A DNA stretch of 64,000 bases from Altibacter sp. HG106 (GTDB lineage Bacteria > Bacteroidota > Bacteroidia > Flavobacteriales > Flavobacteriaceae). The notes below the pieces were generated by a model. That model was given only the letters and a program-made list of their open reading frames with translations. It had not been told where the DNA came from and ran no database searches. The translations under genes and the position numbers were made by a program. The stretch is from contig NZ_JAQQTD010000009.1 of NCBI RefSeq assembly GCF_028561755.1, positions 18,274 through 82,273 of the forward strand, written 5' to 3'. Positions 8,217-17,865 of this stretch are shown one piece after another (positions within the stretch are counted from its first letter, which is position 1; the number at the start of each line of letters is the position of its first letter).

Positions 8217-8744
8217 CTAATTATCAAGATTTTCTAGGTCTACAAATTCTACATCAGGATTGCTCATAAGCTCTTCCATGGTAAGATCTGCTGATCCAAA
8301 TTCGGAAGGCACCACAGCAATTCTGAAGATTTGGTCGTCTGTAAAGCCAGAACCTAACGTGTCTAGATCTATATCGCCTTGTAAAAATAACAATACATCT
8401 AGAAATGTATGGTTAAAAGTATACTGGAATGATCCGCCTCCGTCCAGGTAAATCGTTTGTGGTAATTGTGACCACACATCCAAAGTTCCGCCGGAACCAT
8501 CACCTACAACCTCTTCGAGCCAATACACCAATATAACATCGCTTTCAAATACTTCAATGTCGCTAGGAATGGTTATCAGCTGTTGAAATCCATTGCCGTT
8601 GTTGAAGGTTACATTGGCTTCAAAAACCTGTCCCAAAATATTAATACCCGGTTCCCCTGGAGGTCCCGGAGGTCCTGGGTCGCCTTCACAGGAGGTGAAT
8701 AAACCAATGGAAAATAAGGCAAAAAGTGTGAGTATATGTTTCAT
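8217..8744 (-). CDS. Lipoprotein with a short collagen-like Gly-X-Y segment
   Basis: 175 aa from the ATG at 8744, which places the signal peptide at the N-terminus; an ATG at 8780 would add 12 non-signal residues. The lipobox is FTSC (Cys19). It is followed at once by four collagen-type triplets (GDP GPP GPP GEP, then G) and a beta-rich globular domain of about 140 residues with no family I recognise. The domain includes ILVYWLEE and QYTFNHTFLD. It is the first gene of an operon with both msrB genes, separated from the lipoprotein msrB by a single base. The context suggests an envelope protein linked to oxidative protein damage, but this is inference. Short collagen-like stalks after a lipid anchor recur in Bacteroidota surface lipoproteins. 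Confidence 0.82.
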   Translation of the reverse strand: MKHILTLFALFSIGLFTSCEGDPGPPGPPGEPGINILGQVFEANVTFNNGNGFQQLITIPSDIEVFESDVILVYWLEEVVGDGSGGTLDVWSQLPQTIYLDGGGSFQYTFNHTFLDVLLFLQGDIDLDTLGSGFTDDQIFRIAVVPSEFGSADLTMEELMSNPDVEFVDLENLDN

Positions 8745-8902
8745 AATAGAGTTCTTTGGGATTGTTAGATCAAAAGTCATTCCATAAATATACTGCTTTC
8801 TACATCCAACTCTACGTAAATAACTTTTCTTTAAGAAGACTTCCTTAGAAACTCCGTATTTTAGTAAGGTTATTTAAAGTACCAACTATTAAAAGACACC
8901 CT

Positions 8903-9718
8903 ATGAATTATAAAACAACACTCTCCCTTGCAGCCCTGTTCCTGTTTATGGTTTCTTGCGCCACCAATCCTTTTACTGGGCAGTCAACCTTAGCCATTGT
9001 ACCCAATTCTCAAATATTTCCCGCTTCTTTTCAGCAGTACAATCAATTTCTTTCGGAAAATAAGGTTGTACGCGGAACAGCAGACGCACAGATGATCCAA
9101 AATGTGGGTCAAAAAATCGCCACGGCTGCAGAGCGCTATTTGACGGCTAATGGAAATGCAGGATATTTGACGAACTATCGTTGGGAGTACAACCTCATTG
9201 AAGATCCATCCGTAAATGCCTGGTGTATGCCGGGTGGTAAAATTGTATTCTACACCGGAATTATGCCCATCACACAGAATGAAGCCGGCGTGGCAGCCGT
9301 TATGGGACACGAAGTGGCGCATGCTCTGGCAAATCATGGGCAGCAGCGTATGAGCGCGGCACAGCTTCAGGCACTAGGTGCCGTGGGCGTTGGCGTGGCG
9401 ACCTCGAATTCTGAAAACGCTGAAATTATCAATCAAGCCTATGGATTGGGAACCACCCTCGGAGTAACCCTGCCCTTTAGCAGAAAGCACGAGAGTGAGG
9501 CCGATAAAATCGGACTTACCTTAATGGCTATTGCCGGCTATGATCCTCTCGTGGCAGCCGATCTATGGCGCCGAATGAAGGCGAGTGGAGGACAAACACC
9601 ACCGGAGTTCTTAAGCACACACCCATCAAGCGATACGCGAATCAATAATATTATGCAGTGGGCGCCGCAAGCTCGTGCCGAAGGGCGTAAATTTGGTGTC
9701 TCACAATTCAAATCATAA
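8903..9718 (+). CDS. M48-family metallopeptidase, lipoprotein
   Basis: Zinc endopeptidase related to BepA/LoiP/Oma1, with a role expected in outer-membrane quality control. The protein is 271 aa. A lipoprotein signal with lipobox MVSC (Cys19) is followed by the peptidase domain. The zinc motif HEVAH is at residues 136-140 in GHEVAHALANHG, and the ExEAD motif carrying the third ligand is at 197-201 in KHESEADKIG. A conserved STHPSSDTRI segment near the C-terminus is typical of the family. It lacks the TPR domain of BepA, so it is closer to the short LoiP/YcaL type. The gene appears to be monocistronic, with its own upstream region shared divergently with the collagen-like lipoprotein. Confidence 0.93.
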   Translation: MNYKTTLSLAALFLFMVSCATNPFTGQSTLAIVPNSQIFPASFQQYNQFLSENKVVRGTADAQMIQNVGQKIATAAERYLTANGNAGYLTNYRWEYNLIEDPSVNAWCMPGGKIVFYTGIMPITQNEAGVAAVMGHEVAHALANHGQQRMSAAQLQALGAVGVGVATSNSENAEIINQAYGLGTTLGVTLPFSRKHESEADKIGLTLMAIAGYDPLVAADLWRRMKASGGQTPPEFLSTHPSSDTRINNIMQWAPQARAEGRKFGVSQFKS

Positions 9719-9781
9719 TCTACAGCTAACATATTTATTACTACTTTAGGGCGATCTATTAGATCGTCCTAATTATTTTCT

Positions 9782-11116
9782 ATGAACACAACTTTACCAA
9801 AAGGCAGTAAAAAATTGCTCAATGCCTGGGCTTTTTATGATTGGGCAAATTCTGTCTATAGTTTGGTCATTGCGTCTGCTGTCTTCCCTATTTTTTACGG
9901 AGCCCTCACATTAACCAAGGATGCTAACGGGACCATTCTTGACGATACCGTCACCTTTCTCGGAATAGATTTCAACAATGATACGCTTATCAGCTATGTG
10001 ACCGCTGCCGCCTTCTTAATGGTCTCCATATTGAGTCCGTTGCTCAGCGGGATCGCCGACTATGTAGGCAACAAGAAGGTCTTTATGAAGTTCTTCTGTT
10101 ATTTAGGAGCGATTTCCTGTATTGGTCTCTTTTGGTTTTCGTTGGAGCATTTGTGGTTCGGACTCCTATGCTACTTTCTGGCACTTATTGGCTTTTGGGC
10201 GAGTCTGGTGTTCTATAATTCCTATTTGCCGGATATCGCTTTTCCCGAACAACAAGATCGAATTAGCGCCAAAGGATACTCTTTAGGATATATTGGCAGT
10301 GTGCTCTTGTTGCTGATTTGTCTTGCCATGATCTTAATGCACGATACCTTCGGCTTTGAAGATGAAGGCCTTCCTACACGTCTATCGTTTGTGCTTACCG
10401 GTATTTGGTGGATCGGGTTTAGTCAGTATACCTACTATTACCTTCCGAAGGGAAACAAAAAACAAAAGTTTACGAAAGACTTGCTATTTAATGGATTTAA
10501 AGAATTGCGAAGCATTTGGCGCAAAATGAAGGACAATCGCGCGCTCAAACGATATCTCGTGGCGTTTTTTGTGTATAGCATGGCGGTGCAAACCATCATG
10601 TTAGTAGCTACTTATTTTGGAATTGAGGAATTGGATTGGGGAAGCACCGATGCGACCGTCGGACTTATAGTGAGTATTTTACTCATTCAACTGGTGGCGG
10701 TTTTGGGAGCATTTCTCACCTCACGCTCTTCGGCACGATTTGGGAACATTCCCACCTTAATGGCACTCAACATTATTTGGATCGCCATTTGTGTGTATGC
10801 CTACACCATCACCACGCCTTATCAATTTTACGCGACTGCGGCGGTAGTGGGGCTCGTAATGGGCGGTATACAATCGCTTTCGCGCTCTACCTATTCGAAG
10901 TTTATTCCGGAAGGAGCCTTGGACACGGCTTCCTATTTTAGTTTTTATGACGTGGCGGAAAAAATTGGGATTGTCATCGGTATGTTTAGCTACGGATATG
11001 TAGCGCAAGTAACCGGAAGCATACGCTATGCGGTGTTATTCTTTATTGTATTTTTTATCATAGGGTTGTTATTGCTATTTCGCGTTCCGCGGAAGCATAA
11101 AAAAACCGCCTCATAA
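9782..11116 (+). CDS. MFS transporter of the UMF1 / Atg22-like family
   Basis: Twelve-helix integral membrane protein of 444 aa. The opening AWAFYDWANSVYSLVIAS is characteristic of the Atg22-like branch of the major facilitator superfamily, related to vacuolar amino-acid effluxers of fungi. Further hydrophobic segments cover most of the chain, with a charged central loop around residues 220-255 (LPKGNKKQKF). The conserved GGIQSLSRSTYSKFIP segment of this family is present. The substrate is unknown. It lies 63 bp after the M48 peptidase on the same strand. Confidence 0.88.
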   Translation: MNTTLPKGSKKLLNAWAFYDWANSVYSLVIASAVFPIFYGALTLTKDANGTILDDTVTFLGIDFNNDTLISYVTAAAFLMVSILSPLLSGIADYVGNKKVFMKFFCYLGAISCIGLFWFSLEHLWFGLLCYFLALIGFWASLVFYNSYLPDIAFPEQQDRISAKGYSLGYIGSVLLLLICLAMILMHDTFGFEDEGLPTRLSFVLTGIWWIGFSQYTYYYLPKGNKKQKFTKDLLFNGFKELRSIWRKMKDNRALKRYLVAFFVYSMAVQTIMLVATYFGIEELDWGSTDATVGLIVSILLIQLVAVLGAFLTSRSSARFGNIPTLMALNIIWIAICVYAYTITTPYQFYATAAVVGLVMGGIQSLSRSTYSKFIPEGALDTASYFSFYDVAEKIGIVIGMFSYGYVAQVTGSIRYAVLFFIVFFIIGLLLLFRVPRKHKKTAS

Positions 11117-11125
11117 GAAGCGGTT
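11104..11125. terminator. Weak hairpin between the convergent MFS and GIN-domain genes
   Basis: A 6-bp stem AACCGC / GCGGTT with a 10-nt loop overlaps the last codons of the MFS gene, preceded by an A run and followed by a T-rich stretch. It may terminate both convergent genes weakly. Confidence 0.45.
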
Positions 11126-11146
11126 GTTGTCAAACGATCGATATGG

Positions 11147-11887
11147 CTATTCGTTTTGCATCGTGATGTCTCCAGATCCGGAAACCTTGGTGTCTTTCTG
11201 AGCAGGGTTCCCCTTATAATAAACGTCGCCTGAGCCATTCACACGTGCATAGATGTTGTTCTTGGCGTAAACTTCTACGTCTCCCGACCCTGACACTTTC
11301 GCTTTCACGTTATCGGCCATGAGCCTATACCCGTGAAAATCTCCCGATCCGTTCACTTTTACCTCTAAATCGACTGTTTTCCCGGTGAGTTCAATGTCAC
11401 CCGAACCCGTGATGTCGGCGTCTAGTTTTCCGGTATTAATGTCCAGAATCACGTCGCCCGATCCAACGATCTTCAATGCTAACTCCTCTACTGAAATAGG
11501 ATCTTGGGTATCGATATCTCCTGAGCCTACCAGAGATATTTCTGAAATATCATTAAACGGAACCGTCACGTGTACGCCATGCCGACTAGAGACGTTAACG
11601 CCTTTTTCTATTTTGACGATTAGGGTGTTTCCTTTCACCTCAATGTCTACATACTCTTGAATGTTTTCGTCAGTTTCCACTGAAATAGATCCTTCAGATC
11701 CTTTTCGCAGGTGAATATCAATAGACCCAACGCCTTTGATCTCATCATAATTTCCAGTGGATACCGTACGTGTGGTAATGTTACCATTTCCTTTGACACG
11801 ATCTCCCCAGCCCCATTGGGCATTTGCGGGTGCGCCTAGCAACAGCACACCGAGGAATACTACTAGTTGTTTTGTTAGTGCTTTCAT
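11147..11887 (-). CDS. Head-GIN domain protein (DUF2807), exported
   Basis: 246-aa secreted or surface protein. A signal peptide (about residues 1-23, ending GAPANAQ) precedes a right-handed beta-helix-type domain built from imperfect repeats around a GSGD turn. At least eight GSGD or GSGN turns can be seen, including VGSGDIDTQ, VGSGDVILD, TGSGDIELT, NGSGDFHGY, SGSGDVEVY and NGSGDVYYK. Head-GIN/DUF2807 proteins are common in Bacteroidota and are thought to act as adhesin-like or chaperone-like surface proteins. It is the last gene of the sigma / anti-sigma operon, so it is probably under that ECF sigma factor. Confidence 0.88.
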   Translation of the reverse strand: MKALTKQLVVFLGVLLLGAPANAQWGWGDRVKGNGNITTRTVSTGNYDEIKGVGSIDIHLRKGSEGSISVETDENIQEYVDIEVKGNTLIVKIEKGVNVSSRHGVHVTVPFNDISEISLVGSGDIDTQDPISVEELALKIVGSGDVILDINTGKLDADITGSGDIELTGKTVDLEVKVNGSGDFHGYRLMADNVKAKVSGSGDVEVYAKNNIYARVNGSGDVYYKGNPAQKDTKVSGSGDITMQNE

Positions 11888-11914
11888 TTAATATGGTGTT
11901 TTATAGTTATGTTT

Positions 11915-12997
11915 TTATTCAAAATGGACATTCCCGTAGTCTGAGTTCACTGAAATGGTATTGCCGCTGTTTTTGCTTCCGTGGTATCCTTCAACTTTAC
12001 GCCCATGATTTTCCTTCACCGACTTGGTCACGGTAACCTTTTCCTCGCCTTTAAAGTTCGCATAGGAAAGGTCGAGTTTGAAATTGAAGTTATAACCAGA
12101 ATCAAAGCCCAATTTAATTGTCGCATAATCGGCGTCAATCGTGATATCACCACCCTCTGCGGTTATTTGATCAATATGCACCGAACCGTAATCGGTATTT
12201 ACATTCAGGTTTCCTTTAAGGGTTTGTAAGCGCAGCGGTATATAATCTCCGCGTCCTACAAGTTCACCGGCCTGGCCCACGTTAATTTTTCCGTAGTCAT
12301 TGTTGTAATTCAGCGAAACTACTTCTTCGATGGTGCTATCGCTGTAATCGGCGCTCAATTCAAGTCGATCTACTTGTTCTAAGATAAACTCAGAATAATC
12401 GGCATTGATCTTTCCACTTTTCATGTAGGTGATCGTGGAGTTCTTGGTGTAATCAAAATTCAGATAATTGTTATCGGCCATGAGTTCACCAATATTCAAT
12501 TGACCGTAATCACAGTTGATTCGTGCGTTTCCTTCCAATCTATCGAGGGTAATGGCGCCGTAATCATTCGAAAGATTCACCGAATTCCCCACAGGGAGTT
12601 TTATGGTGTAGTCAATTTGCATGTTCACATTATTTTTGTTGCCGCCCCACCAGCTCCAGGAAGAGTTTTTGCGTCCTTCAAACACGGTTTTAGCGGTTAC
12701 TAGGGTGCCGTTTCCAGAAAACTCAACATCAATATCATCTAGCTTTTTCTGGACTTTCTCTTCATTGTCGCCATTCGTCTGGATCCGTACCTCGATCACG
12801 GTGCGATTCTGGTTCCAGGTAACAATATCAATGTTTCCGTAGCTATTGGTTACTTCAAGACCGGCATTGGCATTTACCGTATACTCTTTATTCAGCGTTT
12901 TTTCTTTGGTGTACTTCCCTTTGAATTTGTCGTTATGGGCTCCTGCCATCAGCGGCAGCAGTATGAGGGTAATCAGAATTTTATAAAATGAGTTCAT
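11915..12997 (-). CDS. Exported beta-helix-like protein with DYG repeats (DUF4097-like)
   Basis: 360 aa from the ATG at 12997. The frame opens earlier at 13030, but that would put 11 charged residues before a good signal peptide (MNSFYKILITLILLPLMAGA). The mature part opens with LEVTNSYGNIDIVTWN, typical of DUF4097-like proteins. It then repeats short strands with a conserved Asp-Tyr-Gly or Asp-Tyr-Ser turn (SNDYGAI, NCDYGQL, NADYSEF, SADYSDS, NNDYGKI, NTDYGSV, NSDYGNV), consistent with a beta-helix. Its start overlaps the anti-sigma gene by 17 bp and it is 27 bp ahead of the GIN-domain gene, so the four genes form one operon. The function is unknown. Confidence 0.85.
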   Translation of the reverse strand: MNSFYKILITLILLPLMAGAHNDKFKGKYTKEKTLNKEYTVNANAGLEVTNSYGNIDIVTWNQNRTVIEVRIQTNGDNEEKVQKKLDDIDVEFSGNGTLVTAKTVFEGRKNSSWSWWGGNKNNVNMQIDYTIKLPVGNSVNLSNDYGAITLDRLEGNARINCDYGQLNIGELMADNNYLNFDYTKNSTITYMKSGKINADYSEFILEQVDRLELSADYSDSTIEEVVSLNYNNDYGKINVGQAGELVGRGDYIPLRLQTLKGNLNVNTDYGSVHIDQITAEGGDITIDADYATIKLGFDSGYNFNFKLDLSYANFKGEEKVTVTKSVKENHGRKVEGYHGSKNSGNTISVNSDYGNVHFE

Positions 12998-13523
12998 TTT
13001 GTGTGGCTTTAAGATTATTAATTTCTTCAACTTTGGATAAAACGTGTTCTAATAAGGAAATTCGGTTTTGAAGATTGCTCACCATGGCTGCGATCACGCG
13101 TTTATCGCTTCCGCTAACGACCAAGTCTTCTTTGAGTGATTGATACTCGGTTTCCAAGATGGTTAGTTGTTGCAAGGCGTCTTCCACCAATTGTTTGGTA
13201 TCCTGACTTTCCAACGATTTCAGTTTTGAGAGCTCGTCATTAATGGCGGTTGTGAAAAAAGATTGGGTTTGTGCCATTTCCGGAGAAATACTCGCCAGAT
13301 CACTTTCAGCGCTTTGTCCTTTCCAGCTAAACATGCCTAAGCTAAGCACCAAAATAACTGAAGCAGCCACCGTAAGCGGTTTCCACCAGGCAGTGCGTTG
13401 TCGTGTTACAGGTGTTTCCTGTAACCGGCCCATAAAGCGCGCCTGATGCCCCTGTGGTGTCTCATGCACGTCGAGATGGGCTCGGTGTTCTTCGAAAAGC
13501 GAAGCAATGTAATCTTCTTTCAT
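12981..13523 (-). CDS. Putative anti-sigma factor, single-pass membrane protein
   Basis: 180 aa. A cytoplasmic N-terminal part of about 47 residues precedes one transmembrane helix (about residues 48-67, LTVAASVILVLSLGMFSW). A C-terminal region rich in Leu, Glu and Lys follows (about 90-175), with heptad-like spacing suggesting a coiled coil outside the inner membrane. The start codon overlaps the stop codon of the ECF sigma gene (ATGA), the usual arrangement of a sigma factor and its regulator. No CHCC zinc-finger motif is visible, so it is not a classical ZAS anti-sigma factor. The role is inferred from topology and coupling, not from a recognised domain. Confidence 0.8.
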   Translation of the reverse strand: MKEDYIASLFEEHRAHLDVHETPQGHQARFMGRLQETPVTRQRTAWWKPLTVAASVILVLSLGMFSWKGQSAESDLASISPEMAQTQSFFTTAINDELSKLKSLESQDTKQLVEDALQQLTILETEYQSLKEDLVVSGSDKRVIAAMVSNLQNRISLLEHVLSKVEEINNLKATQNELIL

Positions 13524-14128
13524 GATGCTACTTTTAACTTTTTGCGTAAACTATCTTTTGCTCTCGAAATAAGCGTACGGCAATTGGCATAGCTTATTTC
13601 TAAAATGTCACAAAGTTCTTCGTAATCGTACCCTTCAATAAAGTGAAGGGTTAAGATGGTTCGATAACGGTCATGTAAGGATTCTAGCGCACTTATTAGG
13701 TGTTGTGAATGTATGTTTTTTGAAGTGGCTTCGGAAGGAGTCACCTCCACATCGGCTGTTTCAGAAAGGTGGTCGTCTTCCATTGAAAGGAATTTCGACT
13801 CCCTCTTATACATCACCAAGCTATTGTTGATCACGATGCGTTTCAACCAAGAACCGAAGGTGGCAGTACCTCTAAAACTGTCTAACTTCTGAAAAGCGGC
13901 AATAAAAGATTCCTGCATCACATCTTCCGCTAGGGCCGAATCTTTTACGATTCGTTTTGAAACATTAAACATCGCGCGTTGATAGCGATTATACACTTCC
14001 AACTGCGCAAGTTGGTTTCCTTCTTGACAAAGAACTAATAACGGTTGTATGTCGTAATTGGTTAGTGACAAAAACAATTGTTTGCTATAAAGATACGGGC
14101 GAAACCCAATTGTTACACTTGTTGCCAT
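13520..14128 (-). CDS. ECF-type RNA polymerase sigma factor
   Basis: Sigma-70 family, group 4, up to 202 aa. Region 2 is seen in AMFNVSKRIVKDSALAEDVMQESFIAAF with the core-binding GSWLKRIVINNS segment. Region 4 is seen in LHFIEGYDYEELCDILEIS with the helix-turn-helix SYANCRTLISRAKDSLRK. The start is uncertain: the ATG at 14128 adds about 19 residues not typical of the family, while a TTG at 14071 would begin SLTNYDIQPLLVLCQ, which looks more like the family N-terminus. It is divergent from lon and heads a four-gene operon with a membrane anti-sigma factor and two surface proteins, suggesting an envelope signal pathway. Confidence 0.9.
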   Translation of the reverse strand: MATSVTIGFRPYLYSKQLFLSLTNYDIQPLLVLCQEGNQLAQLEVYNRYQRAMFNVSKRIVKDSALAEDVMQESFIAAFQKLDSFRGTATFGSWLKRIVINNSLVMYKRESKFLSMEDDHLSETADVEVTPSEATSKNIHSQHLISALESLHDRYRTILTLHFIEGYDYEELCDILEISYANCRTLISRAKDSLRKKLKVAS

Positions 14129-14283
14129 ATTTTTTTCTGAAGTGGCATAACTATTGACCTCTTATAAAAGAGAAGACGGGAATCGCTTCGTTTTTAGCGA
14201 GTTTCCTGAAATTTTATAAAAACTTTAAAGGAGATCGACGTTATGAACCGTACCTTGGGTGTCATAATGTCGCAACTATAGCT

Positions 14284-16734
14284 ATGGCGCAATCAAAATT
14301 GAAAACCTTCGACAGTCTGTCATTACAAGATATTAATGAAGATGCAGAACTCATCCCACTAATGACTCCCGAGGATGAGGATGCAATGCATCGGGAAGAA
14401 TTACCCGAATCCCTTCCTATCTTACCCCTTCGAAATACGGTATTATTTCCGGGAGTGGTAATTCCTATTACGGCCGGACGTGATAAATCGATTAAACTCA
14501 TTAACGAATCCAACAAGGGCACCAAAACCATTGGGGTGGTGGCTCAAAAGGAAGAAGTAGAGGAGAATCCACGTCTAAAAGACATTCATACCGTAGGAAC
14601 CGTAGCCCGCATATTACGCGTGCTTAAAATGCCTGATGGCAACACCACGGTGATCATTCAGGGGAAAAAACGCTTCGAGATCTCAGACCTGTTGGAAACC
14701 GATCCGTATTTGAAAGCCTCTATTCGGAAGGTGGATGAAGCACGCCCGGCACAAGACAATGAAGAGTTCAATGCGATTATTGATTCGATCAAAGAGATCG
14801 CCTTAGAAATTATCAAGGATAGCCCGAATATTCCTACCGAGGCTTCCTTTGCGATCAAGAATATTGAAAGCAATTCGTTCTTAATCAATTTTGTGTCTTC
14901 CAACCTGAATATTAGTGTCGAAGAAAAACAAAGCTTGCTAGAGATCAACGACCTGAAAGAGCGTGCGTTGGCAACGTTAAAACATATGAACGTGGAGCTG
15001 CAAAAGCTTTCCCTTCGGAATGATATCCAGTCAAAAGTTGAAAGTGATATCAATAAGCAACAACGCGAGTATTTCCTGCAGCAGCAAATGAAAACCATTC
15101 AGGAAGAATTAGGCGGTAATTCCTACGAGGCCGAAATTCAAGAAATGCGGGAGCGTGCCAAGAAGAAAAACTGGAATGAAAAAGTGGCCAAACACTTCGA
15201 AAAGGAAATCTCCAAATTACAGCGGATGAATCCGCAGGTGGCAGAATTCAGTATTCAGCGTAACTATTTAGACCTTATTCTGGATCTGCCGTGGAACGAC
15301 TTCAGCGAAGATCAATTCGATTTAAAGCGGGCCAAGAAAATTCTAGATCGCGATCATTACGGGCTCGACGATGTGAAGGAGCGTATTATCGAATACTTGG
15401 CGGTCTTAAAACTTCGGAATGATATGAAGTCGCCAATTCTCTGTCTGTACGGACCTCCTGGAGTAGGGAAGACCTCCTTAGGGAAATCGGTCGCGGAAGC
15501 TTTGGGGAGAGAGTATGTGCGCATGTCCCTGGGAGGACTGCGCGATGAAGCGGAGATTCGCGGACACCGAAAGACCTATATCGGTGCCATGCCCGGACGT
15601 ATTATTCAGAACTTAAAGAAGGCCGGTACCAGCAATCCTGTGTTTGTTTTGGATGAAATCGACAAACTATCTTCCAGTCACCAGGGCGACCCTTCTTCCG
15701 CCATGCTGGAAGTGTTAGACCCAGAACAGAATAGTGAGTTTCACGATAATTTCTTGGAGCTTGGCTACGACCTGTCGAAAGTGATGTTCATTGCGACTTC
15801 CAATAGCTTGAGTACCATCCAGCCTGCCTTGCGAGACCGTATGGAGATCATTAAGGTGTCTGGCTATACGATCGAGGAGAAAGTGGAGATCGCAAAGCGA
15901 CACTTACTTCCGAAGCAATTAGAAGAACACGGTCTTACTAAAAAAGACCTTAAAATTGGAAAACCACAATTAGAAAAGATCGTAGAAGGTTATACGAGGG
16001 AAAGCGGGGTACGCGGACTCGAAAAGCAGATCGCTAAAATGGTGCGCTATGCCGCTATGAAGATTGCCATGGAGGAGTCGTATGACGTAAAAGTTACCAA
16101 CGACATCGTGATTGATGTTTTGGGAGCTCCAAAAATGGAGCGCAATAAATATGAGAATAACGATGTGGCTGGTGTAGTAACCGGATTGGCATGGACGAGA
16201 GTGGGCGGAGATATTTTGTTTATCGAATCCACATTATCCAAAGGAAAAGGGCAATTATCGCTCACCGGGAACTTAGGAAAAGTGATGAAAGAATCGGCGA
16301 CCATCGCGTTGGAATATATTAAGTCGAATGCCAGTTTGTTGTCTATTGATCCCGATATTTTTGAAAAATACAACGTGCACATCCACATTCCCGAAGGAGC
16401 CACACCAAAAGATGGTCCTAGCGCAGGAATTACCATGCTTACTTCTTTGGTTTCCTTATTTACCCAGCGCAAAGTGAAGAAAAGCATCGCTATGACTGGG
16501 GAAATAACCCTGCGAGGTAAGGTGTTACCGGTAGGCGGAATCAAAGAAAAGATACTGGCTGCGAAAAGAGCGCGGATCAAAGAGATCTTACTTTGCGAAG
16601 ACAATCGGCGAGATATTGAAGAAATTAAAGAAGAATACCTGAAAGGGCTCACATTTCATTATGTGAAGGACATGAAAGACGTGTTAGACCTGGCGCTTAC
16701 CAAACAAAAGGTCAAGAACCCGAAAATGCTTTAG
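14284..16734 (+). CDS. lon: ATP-dependent Lon protease
   Basis: Cytoplasmic AAA+ serine protease for misfolded and regulatory proteins, 816 aa. Domains in order are the N-terminal substrate-binding LON domain (about 40-240), a coiled-coil linker, and the AAA+ module with Walker A GPPGVGKT at 390-397 and Walker B VFVLDEID. The LonA-type protease domain has the Ser-Lys dyad at Ser713 (KDGPSAG) and Lys756 (GGIKEK). Compared with E. coli Lon there is an acidic N-terminal extension of about 35 residues. It is transcribed divergently from the ECF sigma gene across a 155-bp region, and a strong terminator follows. Confidence 0.97.
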   Translation: MAQSKLKTFDSLSLQDINEDAELIPLMTPEDEDAMHREELPESLPILPLRNTVLFPGVVIPITAGRDKSIKLINESNKGTKTIGVVAQKEEVEENPRLKDIHTVGTVARILRVLKMPDGNTTVIIQGKKRFEISDLLETDPYLKASIRKVDEARPAQDNEEFNAIIDSIKEIALEIIKDSPNIPTEASFAIKNIESNSFLINFVSSNLNISVEEKQSLLEINDLKERALATLKHMNVELQKLSLRNDIQSKVESDINKQQREYFLQQQMKTIQEELGGNSYEAEIQEMRERAKKKNWNEKVAKHFEKEISKLQRMNPQVAEFSIQRNYLDLILDLPWNDFSEDQFDLKRAKKILDRDHYGLDDVKERIIEYLAVLKLRNDMKSPILCLYGPPGVGKTSLGKSVAEALGREYVRMSLGGLRDEAEIRGHRKTYIGAMPGRIIQNLKKAGTSNPVFVLDEIDKLSSSHQGDPSSAMLEVLDPEQNSEFHDNFLELGYDLSKVMFIATSNSLSTIQPALRDRMEIIKVSGYTIEEKVEIAKRHLLPKQLEEHGLTKKDLKIGKPQLEKIVEGYTRESGVRGLEKQIAKMVRYAAMKIAMEESYDVKVTNDIVIDVLGAPKMERNKYENNDVAGVVTGLAWTRVGGDILFIESTLSKGKGQLSLTGNLGKVMKESATIALEYIKSNASLLSIDPDIFEKYNVHIHIPEGATPKDGPSAGITMLTSLVSLFTQRKVKKSIAMTGEITLRGKVLPVGGIKEKILAAKRARIKEILLCEDNRRDIEEIKEEYLKGLTFHYVKDMKDVLDLALTKQKVKNPKML

Positions 16735-16749
16735 AAAAACGAACGTTTG

Positions 16750-16786
16750 AATCATGAGCGGGAAATCCCGCTCATGATTTCTTTTG
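16750..16786 (+). terminator. Intrinsic terminator after lon
   Basis: A 14-bp perfect stem (AATCATGAGCGGGA / TCCCGCTCATGATT) with a 2-nt centre (AA) is followed by TTCTTTTG. The effective loop is probably larger. Confidence 0.85.
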
Positions 16787-16842
16787 TCTTCAAAAATAAA
16801 TTATACTTGCAGTCGTTTTAAAGGCAGGAAAAAGAAAACACC

Positions 16843-17865
16843 TTGAGCCACCTGTACAAATTTTCCCTTATCGTATTTCTTCTTTCAACAACTTGTTGGT
16901 CGCAAGTGGGTGGACGCGCAACCTATCAGTTTCTGAATTTGGTCAATTCACCCAGGCAGGCAGCTCTAGGGGGGAAGACAGTTACCAATTACGATTACGA
17001 CCCTACACAGGGATTGTTCAACCCGGCTTCCATCAATCCCGAAATGGACAATCAATTATCCCTTAATTATGTCAATTATCTAGGAGATGTTAATTATGGA
17101 ACGGCAGCCTATGCCTATTTATGGGATCGCAGAACTCAGGTACTTCACGTGGGCGCTACCTATGTGAACTATGGAACGTTTGACGGGTATGATGAACTGG
17201 GAAACGCTACCAGCAGTTTTAGTGGAGGAGAAGTAGCCTTGTCGGTAGGACATGCTCGAAATGTAGCCTTCACAAATTTTCATATTGGAGGAAATCTGAA
17301 GCTCATTTCTTCAAAACTGGAGCAGTACACCTCGTTTGGTGCTGCCTTAGATATTGGGGTAATGTACGTGTATGAAGATTGGGACTTACAAATAACCGGG
17401 GTGGCCAGGAATTTAGGGACACAGATTACGCCTTACGAAAACACCTATGAAAAACTTCCGTTTGAAGTGATCTTAGGAATCTCCCAAACACTCGAAAATG
17501 TTCCGGTGCGCTGGCACTTTACGCTAGAAAACATGCAGCGGTGGAAGGTGGCATTTGCCAACCCCAATCGCGATGAAACCGATTTAGAAGGTAACACCAC
17601 CGAAGAAAATATCAATTTCTTTGACCATGCGTTGCGCCATATGATCTTTGGGATTGAACTCTTCCCGGAAAGCGGATTTAATTTACGCTTGGGGTATAAT
17701 GTGCGTAGGGGAGAAGAATTACGTATCTTGGAGCAACGAGCTTTTGCCGGACTCAGTGGTGGGTTTTCTATCAAGTTGAACAAGGTGCGTCTCAGCTATT
17801 CCTATTCCCAATACAGTTTGGCCGGAAGTTCCAGTTTTTTCGGACTCAATCTAAACCTTCAGTAA
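16843..17865 (+). CDS. porQ: Type IX secretion system protein PorQ
   Basis: 340-aa outer-membrane beta-barrel component of the type IX secretion machinery. The signal peptide ends TTCWSQ, and the mature chain starts with VGGRATYQFLNLVNSPRQAALG, a hallmark of PorQ. Repeated beta strands follow and the last strand is SFFGLNLNLQ. The start codon is TTG; no ATG precedes the signal peptide in frame. PorQ works with PorU, PorV and PorZ in cargo processing, so the organism exports sorting-domain proteins such as the subtilase 5 kb downstream. The stop codon is immediately followed by the ATG of cmk, so the two genes are coupled. Confidence 0.92.
   Translation: MSHLYKFSLIVFLLSTTCWSQVGGRATYQFLNLVNSPRQAALGGKTVTNYDYDPTQGLFNPASINPEMDNQLSLNYVNYLGDVNYGTAAYAYLWDRRTQVLHVGATYVNYGTFDGYDELGNATSSFSGGEVALSVGHARNVAFTNFHIGGNLKLISSKLEQYTSFGAALDIGVMYVYEDWDLQITGVARNLGTQITPYENTYEKLPFEVILGISQTLENVPVRWHFTLENMQRWKVAFANPNRDETDLEGNTTEENINFFDHALRHMIFGIELFPESGFNLRLGYNVRRGEELRILEQRAFAGLSGGFSIKLNKVRLSYSYSQYSLAGSSSFFGLNLNLQ

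Noticed and set aside
16047..16652. 201-codon open frame on the minus strand inside lon
   Set aside because: Fully antisense to the protease domain of lon, whose motifs are intact. The translated sequence shows no family and mirrors the codon pattern of lon.
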